A stretch of DNA of 64,000 nt from Brevundimonas lenta (GCF_014196335.1 NZ_JACIDM010000002.1:806001-870000), one strand, 5' to 3'; positions 8,462-18,034 are shown, counted from the stretch's first letter. Notes: generated by a model from the sequence alone, not told the origin. Numbers and translations are program-made.

Positions 8462-8508
8462 GGCCGCGTCGGGTCGGGAGGTCCCGCAGGGCCGATGGTC
8501 CGCGGCCC
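8462..8508. repeat. Intergenic palindromic repeat, copy 1
   Basis: About 47 bases, starting GGCCGCGTCGGGTCGG and ending CCGCGGCCC, that fold into an imperfect hairpin (GGCCGCG with CGCGGCC outside, TCGG with CCGA inside). It directly abuts the lysK stop codon. A second copy with an identical first 25 bases lies at 34194-34239, directly after another TAG stop. Confidence 0.75.
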
Positions 8509-10179
8509 CTAGGAAGCCAGCTTGCCGCTCGCCCCGTCCTCGATCAGCTGAATCGTTTGCGGCAGGCCGTAGATGGCCGCGAACGAGCCGAACCGCGGCC
8601 CCTGCGACGCGCCCAGCAGCACTTCGTACAGCGCCCCGAACCAGCCGCGCAGCGGTTCGAAGGCGTGTTCCTTGCCCACCGCATAGACCTCGCCCTGGAT
8701 CAGTTCGCCGTCGGTCGTGTCGGCCGGCAGGGCTTTCAGGCGCGCCGCCAGATCCAGCAGCGCCGCCTTTTCCTTGTCGTCCGGCAGACGGTAGGACTTC
8801 GTCGGCTTCACGAAGTCGACGTAATAGTTCAGCGCCCGGTCCATTAGCTGGTCCAGCAGCGGCTCGTTCTCCGGCGTCGCGTCCGGCAGATATTTGGCGA
8901 AGTAGGCCCACAGCTGCGCCTTGTCCGACGCATTGGCCACGCCCACCAGGTTCAGCAGCAGGGCGAACGACACGGGCGAGGTGTGCTCCGGCGGCGCGCC
9001 GGCATGGATCGCCCACACGGCGTTGTCGATCCGCTTGGCCGGCTCCTGCGTCTTGTAGGCCTCGATGAAGGCCAGATAGTCGTCGATCGCGCGCGGAATG
9101 ACGTTGAAGTGCAGCGACTTGGCCGACTTCGGCGACTGGAACATGTACCAGCTCAGCGACTCCGGCGTGCCGTAGCGCAGCCACTCCTCCATCGTCAGGC
9201 CGTTGCCCTTCGACTTCGAAATCTTCTTGCCCTCGATGTCGAGGAAGAGCTCGAAATTGAAGCCCTCCGGCGGAGTGCCGCCCAGCGCTCGACAGATCTT
9301 GCCGCTCTCGCGCACGCTCTCGATCAGGTCCTTGCCCGACATTTCGTAGTCGACGTCCAGCGCCGTCCAGCGCATGGCCCAGTCGGGCTTCCACTGCAGC
9401 TTCACATGACCGCCGGTGACCGGAACCTCGGTGCGTCCGCCGGCCGGATCGTCAAAGACGATCGTGCCCTTCTCGACGTTCCGCTCCAGCGTCGGCACCT
9501 GCAGCACCTGGCCGGTGATCGGGCTGATCGGCAGGAAGGGCGAATAGGTGGCGCGGCGCTCCTCGCCCAGCGTCGGCAGCATGATGGCCTGGATGGCGTC
9601 GAACCGTTCCAGCAGGCGCAGCAGCACCTCGTCGAAGCGGCCGGCCTTGTACTGCTCGGTCGACGATAGGAATTCGTATTCGAAGCCGAAGCTGTCGAGG
9701 AAGGCCCGCAGGCGGGCGTTGTTGTGCGCGCCGAAGCTGTCGTGCGTGCCGAACGGGTCGCGCACCACCGTCAGGGGCTTGTGCAGGTCCTCGCGCAGCA
9801 TCTCCGGGTTGGGAATGCCCTCCGGCACCTTGCGCAGGCCGTCCATGTCGTCGCTGAAGGCGATCAACCGCGTCTGCCAGTGGTCGCCGGTCAGGGCGCG
9901 GAAGGCGTTGCGCACCATGGTCGTGCGCGCCACCTCGCCGAAGGTGCCCATGTGCGGCAGGCCCGACGGGCCGTAGCCGGTCTCCAGCACCACGGGCCGC
10001 TGCAGCGCCTCGAAGGTCGCCAGCGCCTCATCGGTCTTGCCGGCGTCGATCAGCAGTTTCGCCGCATTCCGCTCGGCGTCGGACAGCCGCTTCTTCAGCA
10101 CATGGGCCAGAAGGTTGCGGGCCTGTTCAAACGGCCACGACTTGGCGTCGCGCGCGAGGGTGTCGATGTTCTGCAGCAT
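8509..10179 (-). CDS. lysK: Lysyl-tRNA synthetase, class I
   Basis: Charges tRNA-Lys; 556 aa, the class I (Rossmann) form used by archaea and alphaproteobacteria. Seen: the HIGH-type motif PSGLPHMGTF at residues 71-80, the KMSKS-type motif KKISKSKGNG around residue 318, RLIAFSDDMDGLRKVP, and a helical C-terminal anticodon-binding region. Length fits the family. The start, at MLQNIDTLARDAKSWPFEQA, is the conserved N-terminus. The stop codon touches a palindromic repeat. A tRNA-Lys(TTT) gene lies 8 kb away but is not co-transcribed. Confidence 0.96.
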   Translation of the reverse strand: MLQNIDTLARDAKSWPFEQARNLLAHVLKKRLSDAERNAAKLLIDAGKTDEALATFEALQRPVVLETGYGPSGLPHMGTFGEVARTTMVRNAFRALTGDHWQTRLIAFSDDMDGLRKVPEGIPNPEMLREDLHKPLTVVRDPFGTHDSFGAHNNARLRAFLDSFGFEYEFLSSTEQYKAGRFDEVLLRLLERFDAIQAIMLPTLGEERRATYSPFLPISPITGQVLQVPTLERNVEKGTIVFDDPAGGRTEVPVTGGHVKLQWKPDWAMRWTALDVDYEMSGKDLIESVRESGKICRALGGTPPEGFNFELFLDIEGKKISKSKGNGLTMEEWLRYGTPESLSWYMFQSPKSAKSLHFNVIPRAIDDYLAFIEAYKTQEPAKRIDNAVWAIHAGAPPEHTSPVSFALLLNLVGVANASDKAQLWAYFAKYLPDATPENEPLLDQLMDRALNYYVDFVKPTKSYRLPDDKEKAALLDLAARLKALPADTTDGELIQGEVYAVGKEHAFEPLRGWFGALYEVLLGASQGPRFGSFAAIYGLPQTIQLIEDGASGKLAS

Positions 10180-10218
10180 GCGAGGGGCTTTGCAGCCTCA
10201 CGGCCGCAGGGTCAACGC

Positions 10219-10947
10219 TCAGCCCGACGTAAACAGCCCGTACAGGGCGTGCGACACGGCCCGCCAGGCCGGCGAGTCGAATAGCAGCGCCTCGATCGTC
10301 TGCTCCAGGATCACCGGAATGCCGACGAACCACCACACCGGGTGAACGCGGCCCTCGACCAGCTTGTCCCGGATCATGGCGATGATGATCAGGGCGTCCG
10401 CGGCCACCACGGCGAACCAGATCTCGGGGCGGGGCACGCCCGGGAACCAGTGGCGCAGCCGGAACCAGGCCGGCCACAGCACGACGATGGTCGCCAGCAA
10501 CATCAGCCGCTTGTGCGTCTGCGGCCGGTGACGGTTCATCACCCCGGCGATCACCAGGGCGAGGAACATCGCCATGGAGGTGAACACCCCCGGCAGGGTC
10601 GAAACGGCGAAATCCAGGTCCGCCGACAGGTCGCGCTCCACCGCATACAGGGCGACCGGAACGGCGGTGACGGCCACCACCACGGCCAGGACGGCCCCGA
10701 TCGCGCCGGTCCGCGCATGGATGTCGTAGCGCCCCAGCCGGATCAGGCTGGGCTGAAGTACGAACAGCAGCACCCAGGCGAAGGCCGCGCCGCCATGCAC
10801 GAACACCACCGCGGGCGCCTGGAACTCGCCCGCGCCGAGCGGCAGGAAGAAGGTCTTCGAAAAGCCGAGCACGGACACGACCAGCCCGAGCACGGCCACA
10901 GCGACGTAGAACATCGTCGCCGGCGTCTGCCTTTGCGCTTCGTTCAT
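10219..10947 (-). CDS. Seven-helix membrane protein of unknown function
   Basis: Integral membrane protein, 242 aa, with about seven hydrophobic segments (roughly 12-30, 45-65, 80-102, 118-138, 148-165, 177-195, 205-220). Possible ligands or charged points are FVHGGAAFAW (H51), RYDIHARTG and RPQTHKRLM. Regular histidines in transmembrane context resemble small haem-binding or DUF2306-like proteins, but I cannot assign a family. ATG 10947 (MNEAQRQ) is chosen over an upstream in-frame start at 10986 because it gives a short polar N-terminus before helix 1. Divergent from the serine hydrolase, 147 bases away. Confidence 0.75.
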   Translation of the reverse strand: MNEAQRQTPATMFYVAVAVLGLVVSVLGFSKTFFLPLGAGEFQAPAVVFVHGGAAFAWVLLFVLQPSLIRLGRYDIHARTGAIGAVLAVVVAVTAVPVALYAVERDLSADLDFAVSTLPGVFTSMAMFLALVIAGVMNRHRPQTHKRLMLLATIVVLWPAWFRLRHWFPGVPRPEIWFAVVAADALIIIAMIRDKLVEGRVHPVWWFVGIPVILEQTIEALLFDSPAWRAVSHALYGLFTSG

Positions 10948-11094
10948 CCTCGCCCCCGCGATCCCCGTACCCCGTAAGGCTAACATAGGACGAACCGACA
11001 GCCAGCGTCATGCGCGCTGGCCCTGCCCCTTGTCCGGCGGCCGCATCGACGGCAACCTTCGCCGTGGAGATCGTGCGCTTTGGGAGGACGGTTC

Positions 11095-12246
11095 ATGCTC
11101 AACCGGAGAGACGCCCTCGGGCTGACCGCCGCCGCGGCGGCCCTGCCCGCAACGGCCCTCGCCCGTCCCGCCGATCCGTGGACGTCCGTGCGCGACGCGG
11201 CCGCCCTCGCCGTGCGCGACCAGATGACGCCGGGGATGCAGCTCTCCGCCTGGTCCGGTTCGACGCCGCTGTTCAGCGAGGCTTTCGGCAGCGCCGATCT
11301 GGAAGCCGGCGCGGCCATGGCCCCGGCCAGCGTCGTCCGCATCGGCTCGGCCACCAAGACCTTCACCGCCGCCACGGTGCTCAAGCTGCAGGCCGAGGGC
11401 CTGCTGTCGATCCAGGATCCCCTCGCCCGCTTCCTGCCGGATTTCCCCCGCGCGGCCGACATCACGCTTGAGCGCTTGCTCAACCACACCGCCGGCCTGT
11501 CGAACTACACCGACGAAGGCACGCTGGAGGACATGTTCCGCACCCTGGCCACCCCGCGCTCCACCACTCAGATGGTCGATTTCCTCGCCGCCCAGCCGAA
11601 GCTGCAGCGCGTCGAGCCCGGCGCCGAATGGCACTACAGCAATACGGGCTACATCCTCCTGGGCGCCGTGATCGAGAAGGCCACGGGCCAGTCGCTGCAG
11701 GACGCAATGGCCAGCCGGCTGTTCAGCCCGCTGGGCCTGACCGCCAGCGCCGTCGACGACGAAACCGAGGTCGTGCGTGGTCGCGCCGCCGCCTACACCA
11801 ACCTGCCCGGCGCCTCGGGCTTCGCCCACGCAGCCTTCGTGTCCATGAGCGCCATCGGCGGTTCCGGCGCCATGCGTTCGAGCGCGGACGATCTGTGCCG
11901 CTGGTTCACGCTGTTGCTCGGCGGACAGGCCCTGCCGCCGGACGCGCTGCGCCAGGCCCTGACGCCCGCCACGCTCGCAGGGGGCGATCCCACGCTCGAC
12001 CTGGGCGATCCAGTGCAGTACGGCCTGGGCCTGTTCCTGCCCCTGCCCGGCCAGCCGCGGATCGTCACCCACACAGGGACGATCATGGGCTTCATGACCT
12101 ATGTCGGCGCCGACCTGGACACGGGGATCACCACCGCCGTCGTCTTCAATACCGACAGCGGCTTCCACGGCCCCAACGGCGTCCGCACGCGGATGCGCAA
12201 CATCCGCGAGGCCCTCCGGACCGCCGCGGTCGCAGCGACGGCCTGA
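11095..12246 (+). CDS. Exported serine hydrolase of the beta-lactamase/penicillin-binding class C family
   Basis: 383 aa. The N-terminus MLNRRDALGLTAAAAALPA is a Tat-like signal (RRD then a hydrophobic run, cleavage after ALA near residue 23). The active-site triad is visible: SATK (Ser85-Lys88), Tyr181 in HYSN, and THTGTIMGF near the C-terminus in place of KTG. It is probably a periplasmic esterase or D-aminopeptidase rather than a resistance enzyme. ATG 11095 has GGAGG eight bases upstream. The amidohydrolase follows after 69 bases in the same direction and may be co-transcribed. Confidence 0.85.
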   Translation: MLNRRDALGLTAAAAALPATALARPADPWTSVRDAAALAVRDQMTPGMQLSAWSGSTPLFSEAFGSADLEAGAAMAPASVVRIGSATKTFTAATVLKLQAEGLLSIQDPLARFLPDFPRAADITLERLLNHTAGLSNYTDEGTLEDMFRTLATPRSTTQMVDFLAAQPKLQRVEPGAEWHYSNTGYILLGAVIEKATGQSLQDAMASRLFSPLGLTASAVDDETEVVRGRAAAYTNLPGASGFAHAAFVSMSAIGGSGAMRSSADDLCRWFTLLLGGQALPPDALRQALTPATLAGGDPTLDLGDPVQYGLGLFLPLPGQPRIVTHTGTIMGFMTYVGADLDTGITTAVVFNTDSGFHGPNGVRTRMRNIREALRTAAVAATA

Positions 12247-12315
12247 CGGTCTGAAGCCTTGACCCGCCCAATGCGAGGGCGTTCCTCGCAGAACGCCGTC
12301 ACATCGAGGTTTCCC

Positions 12316-13581
12316 ATGCGTATCCTCGCCGCCTGTCTGACCCTGCTGTCCGCCCTGCCCGTGGCGGCCCAAGAGAGCGCTCCAACCGCCACCCTCATCC
12401 GCCCCGCCGCCGTATTCGACGGCGTCGACGGCCGACGCCACGAGGGCTGGACCGTCCTGGTCGAGGGCGAGCGCATCGTCGCCGTCGGCCCTTCGGTCGC
12501 GGCCCCGCCCGGCGCCCGCGTGATCGATCTGCCCGGAGCCACGCTTCTTCCCGGCTTCATCGAAGGGCACTCGCACCTCTTCCTGCACCCCTACAACGAG
12601 GCGGCGTGGGACGATCAGGTGCTGCACGAGCCCCTGGCCCTGCGCACGGCCCGGGCCGTCGTGGCGGCGCGCGACACGTTGGACGCCGGCTTCACCACCA
12701 TGCGCGATCTGGGCACCGAGGGGGCGGGCTATGCCGACGGCCTGCGTCAGGCCATCGATGAGGGAATCGTCCCCGGTCCGCGCCTGCTGGTCGCCACCCG
12801 CGCCATCGTCGCCACGGGGGCCTATGGGCCCAAAGGCTTCGAGCCCGGGGCCGGCACCCCTCTGGGGGCGGAGGAAGCCGACGACGACGAGATCGTCCGC
12901 GTGGTGCGCAGCCAGATCGGCGCGGGCGCGGATGTGATCAAACTCTACGCCGACTCGCCCTGGCGCCCCGGCGAACCCAGCCGCCCGACCTTCTCCGAGG
13001 CCGAGATGCGTCTGGCGGTCGAGACCGCCCATGCCGCCGGACGCCCGGTCTCGATCCACGCCAGCACGGCCGAGGGCATGCGCCGCGCGACCCTGGCGGG
13101 GGCCGACACCATCGAGCACGGCGATGGCGGCACGCCGGAGGTTTATCGCCTGATGGCGGAGCGCGGCGTGGTCCTGTGCCCGACGCTCGCCGCCACATAC
13201 TCCAACGCGCGCTACGCCGGCTGGGACGGCGCGGAGCCCGCCCCGCCCCGCGTTCGGGCCCACCGCGACAACTTCGCGGCCGCCCGCGCCGCCGGGGTGA
13301 CGATGTGCATGGGCGGCGACGTCGGCGTCTACTCTCACGGGACCAACGCCATCGAGATGGAGTTGATGACCGACTGGGGCATGCGCCCAACGGACGTGTT
13401 GATGGCGGCGACATCCGTCAACGCCGACGCCCTCGACGTCCCCGACCGGGGCCGGCTTCAACCCGGTCTGCTGGCCGATCTGGTGGCGGTCCAGGGCGAC
13501 CCGACCGCGGACATCCGGGCGACGCGAAACGTCGTCTGGGTCATGAAGGGCGGCGAGGTGGTGACGGACCGCGGCCGTTAG
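12316..13581 (+). CDS. Exported metal-dependent amidohydrolase
   Basis: 421 aa, imidazolonepropionase/prolidase-like amidohydrolase superfamily. Signal peptide 1-18 (MRILAACLTLL...VAA). Metal ligands: HSH in EGHSHLF (~85-89), the bridging lysine region ADVIKLYAD, HAS in SIHASTAEG, IEHGDGG, and the final aspartate in CMGGDVGVY. The C-terminal LQPGLLADLVAVQGDP strand is typical of the beta-sandwich. Substrate could be a dipeptide, lactone or cyclic amide. GAGGT precedes ATG 12316. The stop overlaps that of the convergent NTF2-like gene (TTAG). Confidence 0.85.
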   Translation: MRILAACLTLLSALPVAAQESAPTATLIRPAAVFDGVDGRRHEGWTVLVEGERIVAVGPSVAAPPGARVIDLPGATLLPGFIEGHSHLFLHPYNEAAWDDQVLHEPLALRTARAVVAARDTLDAGFTTMRDLGTEGAGYADGLRQAIDEGIVPGPRLLVATRAIVATGAYGPKGFEPGAGTPLGAEEADDDEIVRVVRSQIGAGADVIKLYADSPWRPGEPSRPTFSEAEMRLAVETAHAAGRPVSIHASTAEGMRRATLAGADTIEHGDGGTPEVYRLMAERGVVLCPTLAATYSNARYAGWDGAEPAPPRVRAHRDNFAAARAAGVTMCMGGDVGVYSHGTNAIEMELMTDWGMRPTDVLMAATSVNADALDVPDRGRLQPGLLADLVAVQGDPTADIRATRNVVWVMKGGEVVTDRGR

Positions 13582-14048
13582 AAGCGCGGATGCGGGTTGA
13601 CGGCCATGTCCGTTGGTCCGCCCACCACGTCCCAGTGTTCGACTATGCGACAGTCCTCCACCCGGAAGATGTCAGCCAGGGCATAGACGCCGGCGCCTGG
13701 CGCCGGCGTCATACGGGCGTGAACAAAGACCAGGTCGTCCTGGGCCGCTGAACGCAGAATCTCCCAACGTGCCGTGGGCACGTCGCGAATGATCCCGCCG
13801 AGAAAGTCGACGGCGGCTTCGCGCGTGCCGCCCGGGATGTCCGGCTTGTGCTCGACGAAGTCAGGCGCAACGTAGCGCTCAAAAGCTGGCTGCGGTTGCC
13901 GCTCGACCAGCCCGAGCGTGTAGAAGGCCACAACCAGTTCGCGATTGGCGGCGGGGGAACCGTCGCAATCCGCTGCCTCTCCGGCGAGGGCGGGTCCGGC
14001 AGCAAGCGCGGTGATGCAGGCGATCAGGAAAAGGCCGGGATTGCGCAT
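13578..14048 (-). CDS. Exported NTF2-like/SnoaL-type protein
   Basis: 156 aa. Signal peptide 1-22 (MRNPGLFLIACITALAAGPALA). Residues 30-150 have the NTF2-like cone pattern of the SnoaL class: NRELVVAFYTLGL, then YVAPDFVEHKPDIPGG, FLGGIIRD, DDLVFVHARMTP and the terminal DIFRVEDCRIVEHWDVV. Proteins of this type often act on small lipophilic molecules, but many are uncharacterised. The start at 14048 is the codon directly before the signal peptide. Codon usage is slightly less GC-biased than in neighbours. It follows the lipoprotein gene by 50 bases on the same strand and may be co-transcribed. Confidence 0.78.
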   Translation of the reverse strand: MRNPGLFLIACITALAAGPALAGEAADCDGSPAANRELVVAFYTLGLVERQPQPAFERYVAPDFVEHKPDIPGGTREAAVDFLGGIIRDVPTARWEILRSAAQDDLVFVHARMTPAPGAGVYALADIFRVEDCRIVEHWDVVGGPTDMAVNPHPRF

Positions 14049-14098
14049 GAGCTCACAATCCAACGGTTTGCGAACCCTGTCCATGGCCGGAGCCCGCA

Positions 14099-14494
14099 TC
14101 AGCCCTCGGCGGCGCGGGCCTCCGGCATCGGGATGCAGCGCTGGCGCGTACCGCCGGCCGCGGCCTCGACGCGCGGGGCGATCGAACTGACCGTCGTCCC
14201 GTCGGCGGCGTAGGTGGCCAGGAACTGGCAGCCCGTCTGCAGGTCGGTCAGCACATAGACGCCCGGCTGGTCGGTCGGGGCCTTGGCCAGATTGGCCGTC
14301 ACCACGCCGCGCAGAGCGCCGACGGGATCGTCGACCGCCTGCTGGATCTGGTCCGTCCGCGTGTTGATTTCGTCGGCCGTGGCGCGGGCCTGGGCGGCGG
14401 TATCCTCGATCTCCTGCAGGGCGGAAGTGTCGATGTCGCAAGCCGCGACGGACAGGGCGAGCGCCGGGAAGGCGATGAGGCTGAGCAGTTTCAT
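14099..14494 (-). CDS. Small lipoprotein with helical middle
   Basis: 131 aa. Lipobox LSVAAC at residues 13-18 after [13 protein letters not shown], so an acylated envelope protein (Asp at +2 would favour inner-membrane retention in enteric rules). Residues 25-55 form a likely amphipathic helix ([19 protein letters not shown]). The C-terminal domain has two Cys ([16 protein letters not shown]) that could form a disulfide. No family recognised. ATG 14494 starts right at the signal. The divergent queA begins 96 bases away. Confidence 0.7.
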   Translation of the reverse strand: MKLLSLIAFPALALSVAACDIDTSALQEIEDTAAQARATADEINTRTDQIQQAVDDPVGALRGVVTANLAKAPTDQPGVYVLTDLQTGCQFLATYAADGTTVSSIAPRVEAAAGGTRQRCIPMPEARAAEG

Positions 14495-14589
14495 GCCCCC
14501 TCTATGGCGGATCGCGCGCGCCCGGTCAGGCTGACACATGGTCGCCCCGCCTTGACCCCGTCCCGTCCCCGTGGCCTTTGCGCCGCCTG

Positions 14590-15681
14590 ATGAAGACCGC
14601 CGATTTCGACTTCGACCTGCCCGACGAGCGCATCGCCCTGCGCCCTGCGGAGCCGCGCGATTCCGCGCGCCTGCTGGTGGTTCACGGCGGCGATCTGGAG
14701 GACCGGATCATCCGCGATCTGCCGGACTTCCTGCGTCCCGGCGACGCCCTGGTGTTCAACGACACGCGGGTGATCCCGGCGCGCCTGTCCGGCGTCCGCC
14801 AGCGGCCGGGGCCCGAGGGCGAGACCCTGACCGTCGAGGTCGAGGCCACCCTGCACCACCGCGACGCCCCCGATGTCTGGTCGGCCTTCATGAAGCCCGG
14901 CAAGCGCATCAAGGAGGGCGACCGCATCCGCTTCGGCGCCGTCGCCGACGGAGCCTGCGACCTGGGCCGCCTCGACGCGACCGTGGTCGGCAAGGGCGAG
15001 GACGGGCTGGTGGCGCTGCGCTTCGACCTGACCGGGCCGGCGCTGGACGACGCCATCCGCGACGTCGGCGTCATGCCCCTGCCGCCCTACATCGCCGCCA
15101 AACGGGCCGAGGACGACCGCGACCGGTCCGACTATCAGACCATGTTCGCGCAATGGGACGGCTCGGTGGCCGCGCCGACGGCGGGGCTGCATTTCACCCC
15201 TGCTCTGCTGGAGGCGATCCGGGCGAAGGGCGTCGCGACCCACGCCGTGACCCTGCACGTCGGGGCCGGAACCTTCCTGCCGGTCAAGGCCGACGACACC
15301 GCCGACCACAAGATGCACTCAGAGTGGGGCGAGGTGTCCGCCGACACCGCCCATGCCCTGAACGCCGTGCGCGCCGCCGGCGGCCGCATCGTCTGCGTCG
15401 GCACGACCTCCCTGCGCCTGCTGGAGAGCGCGACCGACGACGACCGCGTGATCCGGCCGTTCCACGGCGACACGGCCATCTTCATCACCCCCGGCTACAG
15501 CTTCCGCGCCGCCGACGTGCTGATGACCAATTTCCACCTGCCGAAATCGACCCTGTTCATGCTGGTCAGCGCCTTCGCCGGTCTGGAGACCATGAAGGCG
15601 GCCTACGCCCACGCCATCGCCGACGGCTACCGGTTCTATTCCTACGGCGACGGCAGCCTGCTGTTCCGGCAAGCCCCATGA
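14590..15681 (+). CDS. queA: S-adenosylmethionine:tRNA ribosyltransferase-isomerase QueA
   Basis: Transfers the ribosyl moiety of SAM to preQ1 in tRNA, forming epoxyqueuosine. 363 aa, normal length. Seen: [19 protein letters not shown] at the N-terminus, [20 protein letters not shown], the core [31 protein letters not shown] and [13 protein letters not shown] 14590 is used; an in-frame TTG at 14578 adds four residues. First gene of a three-gene unit: its TGA overlaps the next ATG (ATGA at 15678-15681). Confidence 0.97.
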   Translation: MKTADFDFDLPDERIALRPAEPRDSARLLVVHGGDLEDRIIRDLPDFLRPGDALVFNDTRVIPARLSGVRQRPGPEGETLTVEVEATLHHRDAPDVWSAFMKPGKRIKEGDRIRFGAVADGACDLGRLDATVVGKGEDGLVALRFDLTGPALDDAIRDVGVMPLPPYIAAKRAEDDRDRSDYQTMFAQWDGSVAAPTAGLHFTPALLEAIRAKGVATHAVTLHVGAGTFLPVKADDTADHKMHSEWGEVSADTAHALNAVRAAGGRIVCVGTTSLRLLESATDDDRVIRPFHGDTAIFITPGYSFRAADVLMTNFHLPKSTLFMLVSAFAGLETMKAAYAHAIADGYRFYSYGDGSLLFRQAP

Positions 15682-16160
15682 CCGACGGCCTGCCCGAGGC
15701 GTTCCTTGACGGCCTGGACAGGCTCGCGGACGCGGCGGCCCGGGCCGGCATGCAGGATCCCTGGTGGGTGTTCGGCGGCGCGGCCATGGCCCTGGTCGGT
15801 CTGCGCGACTGGCGGGTGCCGGACATCGACGTCCTCACCAGTTCCGGCGACGCCCGACGGCTGCTCGCGGCGCTGGGCGCCGAGATCGTCACCGATCCCG
15901 GCGAAGGACAGTTTCGCTCGCGGGTCTATGGCCGCACCCGGGACGAGGCCGTGCCCATCGAGGTCATGGCCGGACTGGAGGTCCGCACCGGTCCCGACTG
16001 GAGCCCCGTCGTGTTCGAAACCCGCGTCCCTGTGGCGGCGGGCGATCATATCCTCCATATCCCGGCCCTGACCGAGCAGATCGCGGTCGCCCGCCAGTTC
16101 GGACGCCCCAAGGACCTGAGTCGGGCCGACGCCCTTGAACGACTGATCGATCCCGCATGA
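15678..16160 (+). CDS. Nucleotidyltransferase-like protein between queA and tgt
   Basis: 160 aa. The pattern is that of the minimal pol-beta-type nucleotidyltransferase fold: VFGGAAMAL (GG motif, ~31-39), PDIDVL with Asp-x-Asp (~48-53), and PIEVMAGL, a third acidic strand (~92-99). The arrangement resembles AbiEii- or LinB-like enzymes. It overlaps queA (ATGA) and tgt (ATGA at 16157-16160), so it is tightly co-translated with two queuosine enzymes. Whether it acts on tRNA, a precursor or something unrelated cannot be told. There is no C-terminal partner domain. Confidence 0.75.
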   Translation: MTDGLPEAFLDGLDRLADAAARAGMQDPWWVFGGAAMALVGLRDWRVPDIDVLTSSGDARRLLAALGAEIVTDPGEGQFRSRVYGRTRDEAVPIEVMAGLEVRTGPDWSPVVFETRVPVAAGDHILHIPALTEQIAVARQFGRPKDLSRADALERLIDPA

Positions 16161-17278
16161 GCTTCCCCTTCGACATCTCCGCCACCGATGGCCGCGCGCG
16201 CACCGGCGTTCTGAAGACCCCGCGCGGCGACATCCGCACGCCCGCGTTCATGCCCGTCGGCACCGCGGCCACGGTGAAGGCGCTGACCGTCGACCAGGTG
16301 GCGCAGACCGGCGCCGACATCCTGCTGGGCAACACCTATCACCTGATGCTGCGCCCCGGTCCGGAGCGGATGGAGCGGCTGGGCGGGCTGCACAACTTCA
16401 TGCGCTGGGACAAGCCGATCCTGACCGACTCGGGCGGCTTCCAGGTCATGTCCCTGTCCGGCATCTCCAAGCTGACCGAGGAGGCCGTGACCTTCTCCAG
16501 TCATATCGACGGGTCGAAGCACGTGCTGACGCCCGAGCGCTCGATCGAGATCCAGGCCGACCGGCTGGGCTCGGACATCGTCATGCAGCTGGACGAATGC
16601 GTCGCCTGGCCGGCCGAGGAAAGCCGCGCCCGCTCCGGCATGGAGCTGTCGGCGCGTTGGGCCCAACGGTCGAAGAACGCCTTCGGCACGCGTGAGACCC
16701 AGGCCCTGTTCGGCATCCAGCAGGGCTCGACCTTCCAGAACCTGCGCAAGGAATCCTCGGAGCGCCTGCAGGAGATCGGCTTCGACGGCTACGCCATCGG
16801 CGGCCTGGCCGTCGGCGAGGGCCACCAGGCGATGTGCGAGGTGCTGGACTATGCGCCGGAAATGCTGCCCGCCGATCGTCCGCGCTACCTGATGGGCGTC
16901 GGCAAGCCGGTCGATCTGGTCGAGGCGGTGTACCGCGGCGTCGACATGTTCGACTGCGTCCTGCCCACCCGCGCCGGCCGCCACGGCCAGGCCTGGACCT
17001 GGAACGGCCCCATCAACCTGAAGAACACCCGCTTCGCCGAGGATCAGGACCCGCTGGACGTCGACGTCCCCTGCCCGGCCTCGCAAGAGTATTCAAAGGC
17101 CTATCTGCACCACCTGATCCGGGCCGACGAGATCCTCGGCAAGGTGCTGCTCAGCTGGCACAACATCGCCTTCTTCCAGGCCCTGACGGCGGCCATGCGC
17201 GAGGCGATCGCGCGGGGGCGGTTCGAGGAATTCCGCCGCGACTTCCACGCCCGGCACACGTCGAACAGCGCGGGCTAG
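16157..17278 (+). CDS. tgt: tRNA-guanine transglycosylase Tgt
   Basis: Exchanges guanine-34 for preQ1 in GUN-anticodon tRNAs; 373 aa. Seen: [12 protein letters not shown] (general-acid Asp), [23 protein letters not shown] and the nucleophile region [15 protein letters not shown]. Odd: the C-terminal zinc site normally reads CxCxxC then a distant His. Here the aligned segment is [17 protein letters not shown], keeping only the middle Cys (Val and Ser replace the others), while the His of SWHN remains. Last gene of queA-NTase-tgt. Its TAG shares CTAG with the convergent lipoprotein gene. Confidence 0.95.
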   Translation: MSFPFDISATDGRARTGVLKTPRGDIRTPAFMPVGTAATVKALTVDQVAQTGADILLGNTYHLMLRPGPERMERLGGLHNFMRWDKPILTDSGGFQVMSLSGISKLTEEAVTFSSHIDGSKHVLTPERSIEIQADRLGSDIVMQLDECVAWPAEESRARSGMELSARWAQRSKNAFGTRETQALFGIQQGSTFQNLRKESSERLQEIGFDGYAIGGLAVGEGHQAMCEVLDYAPEMLPADRPRYLMGVGKPVDLVEAVYRGVDMFDCVLPTRAGRHGQAWTWNGPINLKNTRFAEDQDPLDVDVPCPASQEYSKAYLHHLIRADEILGKVLLSWHNIAFFQALTAAMREAIARGRFEEFRRDFHARHTSNSAG

Positions 17279-17817
17279 ACCCGGCTGGGGCGGAACCACG
17301 CCGGCGCGGCCGGCGGGGCGCAGTTCTTCTGCATGCCCATGCCTTTCAGGAAGGCGCGTCGCATCCGTCCCGCCTGGATCGCCGACTGGACGTGGCGGCT
17401 GTGCTGTTCGGCTCCGCTGAGCTGGCGCACCCAGCTGCGGCCCGGGATGAAGTCCGTGGTGGCGTCGCGGATGGCGTCCAGCGCCGCCTTCGACGCCGCG
17501 TCGGCGGCGATCTCGCTCAGATAGGAGCCGTCCGGCGCCGGCGGCTCGTCGCTGTCCGGCCCCAGCGCCTCGTTCAGCCGCGCGATCTCGGCGCCGATGG
17601 TCGTGCACTGGTTCAGATTGCGCAGGTCATAGGGGTTCGATTCAGCCTGCAGCAGGACCGTCGGGATGTACTCCCGTCGCAGGTTCAGATCCTCCAGCGG
17701 CGCGGTCGCCGCGTCGCCGAATCCGGCGCCGAAGGTGCGCGCGCCCTCCACCGCGGAATGCCCCGCGTTGCAGGCAGCCAGAATGAGAAGGGTCGGAAGC
17801 AGGAAGAGACGACGCAT
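17275..17817 (-). CDS. Lipoprotein of unknown function
   Basis: 180 aa. Signal with lipobox ILAAC (Cys about residue 16) after [11 protein letters not shown]. The mature part has [28 protein letters not shown] (a helix with a Cys), an Ala-rich helix ([18 protein letters not shown]), then [13 protein letters not shown] and a terminal KGMGMQKNC. Similar small proteins with ALGPD and [14 protein letters not shown] motifs are, to my memory, common in alphaproteobacteria but without a role. The start at 17817 is set by the signal peptide. Its stop overlaps that of tgt. Confidence 0.75.
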   Translation of the reverse strand: MRRLFLLPTLLILAACNAGHSAVEGARTFGAGFGDAATAPLEDLNLRREYIPTVLLQAESNPYDLRNLNQCTTIGAEIARLNEALGPDSDEPPAPDGSYLSEIAADAASKAALDAIRDATTDFIPGRSWVRQLSGAEQHSRHVQSAIQAGRMRRAFLKGMGMQKNCAPPAAPAWFRPSRV

Positions 17818-17905
17818 CGCCTCTTCAACCATGGCCACGCCTGTAACGGAAGCGTCCGCCGATTCGCCTTTTCACGAGCGCCAAACAGCGTACCTTCGCT
17901 GCATC

Positions 17906-18031
17906 ATGCTCCAGACGATCCAGTCATGGCTTGCCCGGTTCACCTGCAAGCACGAGTACAGATACAGCCGGTCAAAGCCGGGCACGCTTGTCTGCAAGAA
18001 GTGCCGTGCGCGACGAAAGCCGCCGCGCTAG
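17906..18031 (+). CDS. Tiny zinc-ribbon-like protein
   Basis: 41 aa. Cys14-x-His16 and Cys30-x2-Cys33 (FTCKHEY ... LVCKKCRARR) form a plausible single zinc site, with a basic tail. The N-terminal MLQTIQSWLARF is amphipathic. The length, basic charge and ligand spacing look like a genuine microprotein rather than chance. It lies in the 217-base gap between two minus-strand genes. Ribosome site is weak. Could bind nucleic acid or act as a zinc-dependent adaptor; function unknown. Confidence 0.55.
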   Translation: MLQTIQSWLARFTCKHEYRYSRSKPGTLVCKKCRARRKPPR

Positions 18032-18034
18032 GCC

